DNA of 64,000 nt from Phlebotomus papatasi. Lineage: Eukaryota; Arthropoda; Insecta; Diptera; Psychodidae. The notes beneath the pieces are model-generated. The model was not told where the DNA came from. It saw only the letters and a list, made by a program, of their open reading frames with translations, and did no database searches. Position 1 is the first letter of the stretch. The number at the start of each line of letters is the position of its first letter. A program made the translations under genes and the position numbers. The stretch covers positions 2,418,001 to 2,482,000 of the forward strand of contig NC_077224.1 in NCBI RefSeq assembly GCF_024763615.1, written 5' to 3'. Positions 57,143-64,000 of this stretch are shown one piece after another.

Positions 57143-57875
57143 CCTGGAGAATTTCGAGTCTGTGAGAATTTTGTGCACTGACCATTGTTTTCCTCTTTGG
57201 CACAAAGGAGGATAACCTTCAGGTGGAATGAGAGATGATTGAGACAGGTGATTGCCGGGATTGTTTGAAGCACGGCATTATCATCTTGAGCCGCCTTCTC
57301 CTTACAAAAAAAAACAAGCATTAAATCGTTCACAATATCAACTGCAAAATTTTTCTTGACTCTTGTTTGCATTATTTTCAAGTTTCACCTCAAATTCAAT
57401 TCTCTCTCTTAGATTTTTTTCCCTGTATTTATCAACATTTCCACCCTCCACAGCCCCCCTTTATGGTACAAATAGTCCATGCCACAGAATAGGCTATTAT
57501 GGACAAATAACCTTAAGAGAGTCTCACTCTTCGTGATTATATTTCTTCCACAATTATACGTTGTTGTTGCTGTTTGTGCTATTTTTAATATAAAACTCAC
57601 ATCACAGTGAACCAACTCCCATAGTGTTCTCAAATGACGAGCACGTTGTGTCGATATGCCACGAGAATTGAATTAAAAAGATGAAAAAATGGTTAAGAGC
57701 ACTGGAAAGTTCGCTAAGTGCTCGAAATTGGTGGAATTTAGACATTCCGTGAATGGTTAATTAATTTGGCATTGAAATCAATGCAATAAAGGGAATCCCA
57801 ATGCACAGAAATCGAAATTTTCAGTTGAGAAGATTGTGGGATTCATTTTAAGAATATGTGGGATTGGATTGTAAA
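57143..57875. other. Unique block, no gene recognised
   Basis: Moderate GC content at 57180-57300 and 57420-57500. Frames 57112-57381 and 57409-57633 (minus) are under 90 codons, without splice support. Confidence 0.35.
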
Positions 57876-57879
57876 ATCT

Positions 57880-60330
57880 ACTTAATCCCACAAACATGTA
57901 AAATCAATCCCACAATGTTATTAGACCAATCCCACAACAAGTACTTACCTGGACACAGTAAACATTTTCGCAACATGTCCTGAAACAAATGTCACTAAAA
58001 ATCAAAATTGTTATACCCTGAAATCAATCCCATAATTGTCCATAAATGGCACTGTGCACTACAAAGTTTCTAGTTATGTTCTGAAATCAATACCAAGGCA
58101 ATACCAATATGTCTCAAAATCTGTTCTAAAATTTACTGATGATCAATCCCATGATTTTCCACCAAAATAATTTAATAATAATTATTATATATTTGTATAA
58201 AGCTTTCTAGTTATGTCATAAAATCAATACCAGGAGAAGGCAATCCCAATATGCCACAAAATATGTTCCAAAGTTTACTGATGATCAATCCCATGACTTT
58301 CGACCAAAATAATTTAATAATAATTAAAATAATATATTTATATAAAGCTTTCTAACTATTTCCTAAATTCAACGCCACGATTTGAGGAAAATCAATCCCA
58401 TAATTGTCCATAAATGGCACTGTGCACTATAAATCTTTCTAGTTATGTCATAAAATCAATACCAGAAGAAGGCAATCCCAATATGTTTCAAAATCTACTC
58501 CAAAGTTTACTGATGATCAATCCCATGATTTTCCACCTAAATAATTTCTATTGTAATTTACTAAGAAGCTTTCCCACTATTTCCTAAAATCAACGCCATG
58601 TGGAAAATCAATCCCATAATTTTGTAAAAAAGCCACTGTAAAGTGAAGAGCTTTCCCGTTGTATTCTAAAATGAATGCCACAATACTCTGAAAACCAATC
58701 CCACTATATCGTGAAATTTCTTCAACGATTCATTGAAAACGAAAATTAATTTCACTGTTCGTTAAGAATAAAATAAATACCACTATTTACTAAAATGGTT
58801 TCCTAATAAGACTCAAAATCAATCCCACTATGCACTGAAAACCAATCCCATAATGTTTCAAAAGAAAATGCTACTACCTACTAAGAAAGCTGTTCCTCCA
58901 TATATTCGGAAATCAATCCCACAATATTCCTATATATATTACTAAAAAGCTTAGCCAAGATGTCTTAAAATCAATCCCACGATTTTCCGAAAATCTATCC
59001 CATTATTTTGTTAAAGAAATGTTGTTCTCAAATTAATGCCAGAAAAAGTGTCACTATTTGCAAAAATTCTTTCCCAACATGTCCCAAAATCAATCCCATT
59101 ATATTTTAAAACCTACTTCACGATATTCTGAAAATCAATCTCATAATGCTCCAAAAAATGCTGTTTATTTACTAAAAAGCTCATCCAGTTTTTCCTAAAA
59201 TCAATCCCACGTTTCTCTGAAAATTAGTCTCATAATGTTGAGAAAAATGCTACTATTTTCTAAAAAGGTTTTTCAATATGTACTAAAAATCAACGCCATA
59301 TTTTGCTGAAAATTATTCCAATCATGTTGTGATATCAATCCCAGTAGATTTTGAAAATCAATCCCATAATGTTCCGAAAAATGGTACTTTTATTTAAAAA
59401 AAAATGCTTTCCCATTACTTCCTAAAATCAATCCCACGATTTACTAAAAATCAATCCCATAATGTTCCAAGAAAACTACTTCTATTTCCTAAAAAGATTT
59501 CCCAATATGTCCCAAAATCAATCCCACGATTTATTAAAAATCAATCTCATAATGTTTAAAAGAAAAATCTGGTATTTACTGGAAAGGTTAAAGGATTTCC
59601 AATCATTCTTTTTAAATTAATCCCACGATTTGTTTAAAATGAATCCCAGTTTTTCCTAAAATTAATCTTATAATGTTCCAGACAAATGCTACTTTTTACT
59701 GAAAAAAAAACTTTCCCATTATTTTCTAAACCCAATCCCACTATTTACTGAAAATAAATCCCACAATTTACTGAAAATCAGTACAGTATTTCCTAAATTA
59801 ATGCTTATTATTTTCCAAAAACAATACCACATTTTGCTGAATATCAATCCCATTATGTTGTGAAATTAATCAAACGATATTCTAAAAATCAATCCCACGA
59901 TTTACATGAAATCAGTGAAATCATCTCTTTTCTAATATCAATACCACGTTTTATTGAAAATCAATCCCACTGTATTGTTTTAATCAATCTCTCTATATTC
60001 TGGAAATCAATTCCAAATGTTCCAAAAATGCTACTATTGACCAAAAATCTTTCTGATTTTTTTTATCAATCCCACATTATTCCTAAAATTAATCCCATAA
60101 CGTATTAATATTTATAGCACAATGTCTTACAATTAATTTCATCGTGTGCTATAGAGTGAATCCCACAATATTTTAAAATCAATATCAAATCATGACCAAA
60201 ATATTAATAATTAGTGGTATTGATTAAATGACTGAGAATTAATATAAACAAATCAAACCCCTTTTTAAAAAATCAACGAAAAAAGCAATAATAGTTTCAT
60301 TTAATCCCACAAATATCGCAAGAAAGCAAT
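57880..60330. repeat. Decayed satellite built on AATCAATCCCA
   Basis: Dozens of AATCAATCCCA or one-base variants, typically followed by CGATTT or TAATGTTCC and joined by TACTAAAAAGCTTTCCCA. Two CCCA boxes appear to make one unit of about 90 bp. A longer block is repeated near 58020, 58200 and 58385 (CATAAATGGCACTGTGCACT, TTTCTAGTTATGT, TTTACTGATGATCAATCCCA), about 180 bp apart. Divergence is high, so it is old. Confidence 0.88.
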
Positions 60331-61380
60331 TTATAGTGTCCACTCTGTTATATCGATCCAATTAGAAATTCAAGGATCCTTTTGCCTAATTATGACTTGT
60401 CCGAATACTTTAAATCGGGTATTTCCATTCATAGTCGATTTTAATTATTCCGTAAAAGTGATAATAACCGAAAGAACATATTTCGGACAGAAAGAACAAA
60501 GATGGTTTAGTGATTACCAATTACGTATCCCTTCTCCATTTTACTTTTGTAAGGGGTCAGTGGAATTATAAAGCCGATATCTCCAAAACGGTCAAACGAT
60601 TTTTTTCCTGGAAACTTCCAATAATGGAAGGTCCGTAGATAATGTATGAAGTTATCCAAATATGCAAGAACTATATTTGCCACTGTCTCTCTCTTTAGAG
60701 TTCGAGCAACGACTAAAAAACAAAAAGTATCTACAATTGTAATTTACTCCTATTCTCAACTGATTTTTTTTGTACACATTCTTCAATATAAAATTTTGCT
60801 CTGTTTGTGTGCGCTTGGAGAGGAGATGAAAAGATTCTAGATACACTTTTAATTCATCATTTTGAGGTACTTTTTTTCTCCTGTGCGCCATTCTTTGCCC
60901 TCGTCAAATGCCGAGATTCAATGTTGCGGAAGGACAAATGAGGCAATTGAATGTAAATTTTTCGTAAGTTTAACCACCACAAGCAATTCCCCACGATTTA
61001 CAACTTATTTTTCTTCATTATCTCATTTGTCTCTACTCTTTTTTTTTATTTATTGTGCACCTTTGGAGTGTCTCCTGTGAATTTCAACTTCATGACACGT
61101 ACTTGATGGTTTATTAAAGATTTCTGATGGTTAGGCCAAAATTGCAAATTGGGCATCAATTAGTTCTGTGTAATTTTCAATTTTCAATATCACATTTCCT
61201 GTTTGAGTGGCAATTTCCTCGAAATTTGATTTACCTCTTGGTCCATAGGAGGAATTAGGGTTACTCACAAAAATTGTGAATCATTCCCATTCAAAAGGAG
61301 ATTTAAATTAAAATGGATTGGTTTATTACATCTTGATTTCTTCATAAATTCTTAAAGAAAAAATCTCAGATTAATTACAA
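60331..61380. other. No gene recognised
   Basis: Short frames only; a mildly GC-richer patch at 60860-60960 has no exon structure I can support. Confidence 0.4.
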
Positions 61381-61545
61381 CACTGAAAGAAATCCGAAAA
61401 AGTTGAAATAACATTCCGCAAATGCTAACTTTACCCTGCAATATTGATCCAAAATCGGTGTAAATATTACTCTTTTCAGGTGTATTATGGGTTAAAGTTA
61501 CCCTTCTTTCATGTTGATTTTACTCTTAAAAGGTGTAAATATTTA
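61381..61545. mobile_element. CACTGAGA-end MITE, copy 4 (truncated)
   Basis: Starts CACTGAAAGAAATCCGAAAA and follows 12202-12453 to AAAAGGTGTAAATATT, where similarity stops. The right terminus is missing. Confidence 0.75.
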
Positions 61546-61764
61546 TGTTGTGTAAAAAAAGAATATTTGCTAAATCAGTCGGAAGATTCGATCTCCGTTC
61601 AGTTTTAGTGAGAATTCGACAAGGTCATAACTCTATCAAACCTTCTACAAAAACTGTGTTTTTTTTTCATATTTATCAGTTAAATAAGTTTGCATTTCTT
61701 TATCAAATACATTATTAGAAAATGAAATACCAAGAGTTGTACTTTAAACGATTCAGAGAAAATA

Positions 61765-62280
61765 ATGCTCATCATCATGGAATTACACTATGAAGAAGTC
61801 GATATCAAATCTCCGACCATGACAATTTTTTTTCTACTTTTATTTATCACTGCAAATAACATTTTTCAAAATAATCAAAAAAGAGAAAGAGCATTAAGGA
61901 AAAGACGATTTAGAATCATTGACGACCAAGGGAAGGTTTCTCTTCAATTACTCAACTTTCAATTATCTCGGATAATTATGGTCCAACAAGCTCAAAAAAA
62001 AAAACCATCCGTTCCTCATTGCGTTTTTTTATTTATATGCCGGGTGATAAAAGAAAAAAATCTTGAAACTCTTTTTTTCGTTTTTAAAACTCGCAATTTA
62101 ATTTTTTTTTTACATTTTATTAGTTTATATCGGTCTTCTTTCCATTTCGGAATGATTTTTTTGTTTTTACTCTTTGTTTATTCTTTTTACTTTTACTCTG
62201 ACCTTACCCACAAAACATGGCATCGAAACAAAGAGTCAAAATCTGTTACAAACGCTAAAACCTTTAAAAAAAAATATTAG
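61765..62280 (+). CDS. Doubtful 171-codon AT-rich open frame
   Basis: MLIIMELHYEEVDIKSPTMT begins a frame rich in Phe, Lys and Ile, with runs such as FLLLFITANN and FLFLLFVYSFYFYS. Poly-T stretches explain the Phe content, and it ends exactly at the mariner edge. No domain is recognised and it is probably a chance frame. Confidence 0.15.
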   Translation: MLIIMELHYEEVDIKSPTMTIFFLLLFITANNIFQNNQKRERALRKRRFRIIDDQGKVSLQLLNFQLSRIIMVQQAQKKKPSVPHCVFLFICRVIKEKNLETLFFVFKTRNLIFFLHFISLYRSSFHFGMIFLFLLFVYSFYFYSDLTHKTWHRNKESKSVTNAKTFKKKY

Positions 62281-63369
62281 GTCAAGTAAAAAGTTCTGAG
62301 TCATTTTAAGTTTTATTTTGAAGATGTGAGGATTATCCGATTTATACATGAAATATGCGCGATTTTAAACGATAACTTTCGTTAATTTTTAGGGAACTTT
62401 CATAATTCCACAATTTCATAATTTTCAGCCTCTTTTGAGGACAGTTTTGTACCATCAAGAAAAGTTTGAAAAATGTTTGAAAAGGTGATAGTCGCATAGT
62501 GCTAGGTCTGTACTACACAGCGCGTGTAATAAAATCTCCTATTTACTTCGGAACTTCTGGAGTTTCGTTAAAAATCTGTTGACTAATTCTAGGCGCTTCA
62601 ATCTGATCAGTTCTTGACCTTTTTGGTTATTAATCCGGGCTGTTCGATCGTTTGTGCCGGCTCATCAACGCTTGGACCACGATATTTTCAACCGTTGTTC
62701 ACGCATTCGACTCATTTTTCATCGCCATTTTAAATCTTTCATTTCAAATCTGGGTCCATTTCGTTACGTTTCAGCATCAAGGAATCGCTGACATCAATTC
62801 GGTTCAAAAGGTTCTTTTACGATAATTCGAACAAGGCACGTGGCACCCATACATATAGGTTCTTTCTGAGCTTAGCCTTTTACAAATGGTTCCAAACTAT
62901 TTTTTGGTTAATCTTCAGTTTTTAGGAATTTAAAAAAGTACTCCTGTGCTGATCCAACTCGACGATTTTCATGATTCTATCGACATTTTCGACAATTAGC
63001 CTACCAGAGCGTGCCTCATCTTCGTAGTCAATTTTACCAGAAAGGAATCGTTTGAAGCACTGATTTGCTGTTGCATCGGATACTGTATTGGATCCATAGA
63101 CAGCATAAGTTTTTCCGGCCTCCTGCTTGGCCATTTTACCTTTGTTTGTGTAGTAATACTTAAGAATATATCGAATTTTCTCTTTTTTACCTTAATTTTG
63201 AAAAGCTTGTGACATGCAAGTAACTTCACTAAACGTGAAACTGTCAAAAAAAATTCTGAAGAGTCTTGTCACCTTGAAAATACCGTTTAGTATGACCAGA
63301 TGCGTTTTACATATGATAAGATATTGCTCACTAAAGACACTTAGCGGAAGAGGCTCAGAACTTTTTACC
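62280..63369 (-). mobile_element. Decayed mariner transposon
   Basis: Ends GGTCAAGTAAAAAGTTCTGA (left) and GCTCAGAACTTTTTACC (right), with TA on both sides (62278-62279, 63370-63371). About 1.09 kb, short of the 1.3 kb usual for mariner. The transposase relic is read from the minus strand. Confidence 0.88.
62480..63196 (-). pseudogene. Mariner transposase, broken
   Basis: The minus-strand reading starts EKIRYILKYYYTNKGKMAKQ and includes AVYGSNTVSDATANQCFKRF, DYEDEARSGRL and ENVDRIMKIVELDQHRST, the N-terminal helix-turn-helix region of mariner transposases. A stop follows near 62922. After a deletion, later blocks are recognisable in other frames (VWNHL near 62890, INNQKGQELIRLKR near 62600). 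The catalytic triad is not intact. Confidence 0.85.
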
Positions 63370-63597
63370 TAACCCAATATTCCTGCGGACGTTCCTTCTA
63401 AATAAAAGTGTTCCCCATGAAGTCTTTTAGCCATTTAAATTTATTTTATTAACACTAAAAATAATTTATTGATCGTCATATTACTGCTTCTTCGATTAAA
63501 GTATGACATTCTCTATCAGTTTCATTTAGAAAGAGTGTGAGTATTTTTGGTCATAAATGTTTTGTGTAAGTAAATTTGCGATATAGAGAAAGTTTTA

Positions 63598-63804
63598 GCT
63601 GAGATTCTTTACAATCACATAGATCACGATTATCATTTATGCGCTAAAAATCGATTTTCGTGGACGTCCCGTCCGTCCCGTCCGGAGTACAAACGTTTCT
63701 GGAGAGAGAACGAAGAGAGATATCGACAAGCGGTTTTCGACAAAGGTTAAATATCGATGAGTGGCTAGAAGTTGATTTCGAGGTCGCCTGTAAAGAATCT
63801 CAGC
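63598..63804. mobile_element. Small TA-flanked element, GCTGAGATTCTTTACA ends
   Basis: GCTGAGATTCTTTACA at 63598 and its exact complement TGTAAAGAATCTCAGC ending 63804, flanked by TA. The interior contains GTCCCGTCCGTCCCGTCCG. 207 bp, non-coding. Confidence 0.65.
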
Positions 63805-64000
63805 TACCATAAGCTTATCTGGGCTTATCACTGGTTTTCAACTTATGACCTTAACCCTAAACGCTAACATGAATGATGATTTCCTAATTTTTCCTTTTCC
63901 AAGAGAAATTATTTTATTAAATCCCTAACTATTATATTTAAAATTATATTAATCTTTTCTTTCTACGTCCTTTCCCTCAAAACCATGTTTTTCTGGTATT
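63805..64000. other. Right edge, no feature recognised
   Basis: AT-rich sequence without a coherent frame or repeat end. Confidence 0.4.

Overview
This is eukaryotic genomic DNA, AT-rich, gene-poor and full of non-autonomous transposons and satellites. Spliced exons, a VKORC1-type enzyme, mariner, hAT, piggyBac-like and Harbinger-like elements and a tRNA-derived SINE point to an animal, most likely an insect and perhaps a dipteran. That assignment is inference, and the species cannot be fixed from the sequence.

Genes. The only gene I can name is a vitamin K epoxide reductase (VKORC1-like) on the + strand. Exon 2 is at 194-303 and the last exon at 6662-6900, split by a 6.36 kb intron holding two tandem arrays, a SINE fragment and a MITE; its first exon lies off the left edge. 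Unrecognised candidates: a start-codon exon at 27934-28017 (+) with a possible later exon ending at 29035; a proline-rich 54-nt exon at 40244-40297 (-) with a possible partner at 39837-39976; and a charged, low-complexity start exon at 51533-51934 (+) ending in a good splice donor. Open frames at 17935-18474, 44137-44388, 47431-47775 and 61765-62280 are doubtful.

Mobile DNA. (1) A large group of TA-flanked foldback elements with unrelated interiors but similar ends (TA then GGG[G/T]A..., then a TTTCGG/TTTGGGACA-like block 15-20 bp in). (2) Palindromic elements flanked by a 3-bp TAA/TTA duplication, PIF/Harbinger-like. (3) Two hAT elements with perfect 8-bp duplications (8573-9876 and 10788-11054). 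(4) Elements with CACTGAGA, CAGTAGACTCTC and CCCAAGAAGC ends. (5) A tRNA-derived SINE in three minus-strand copies. (6) A decayed mariner (62280-63369) and a second Tc1/mariner-type transposase relic (49405-49722). Several are nested: 8488-10330 is a three-layer nest, and 15478-17630, 26680-27120 and 37880-39123 hold elements inside elements.

Satellites. There are tandem arrays at 4195-5100 (18 units of 51 bp), 5446-5890 (about 20-bp units built on ACTTACC), 29460-31896 (about 26 units of 92 bp with an 11-unit higher-order period, apparently between the ends of a TA element), 54680-55200 (about 80 bp) and 57880-60330 (decayed, built on AATCAATCCCA). The most unusual signals are the ACTTACC array, which copies the 5' end of U1 snRNA in the sense of the VKOR pre-mRNA, the satellite lodged in a transposon, and the shared end structure of the TA elements.
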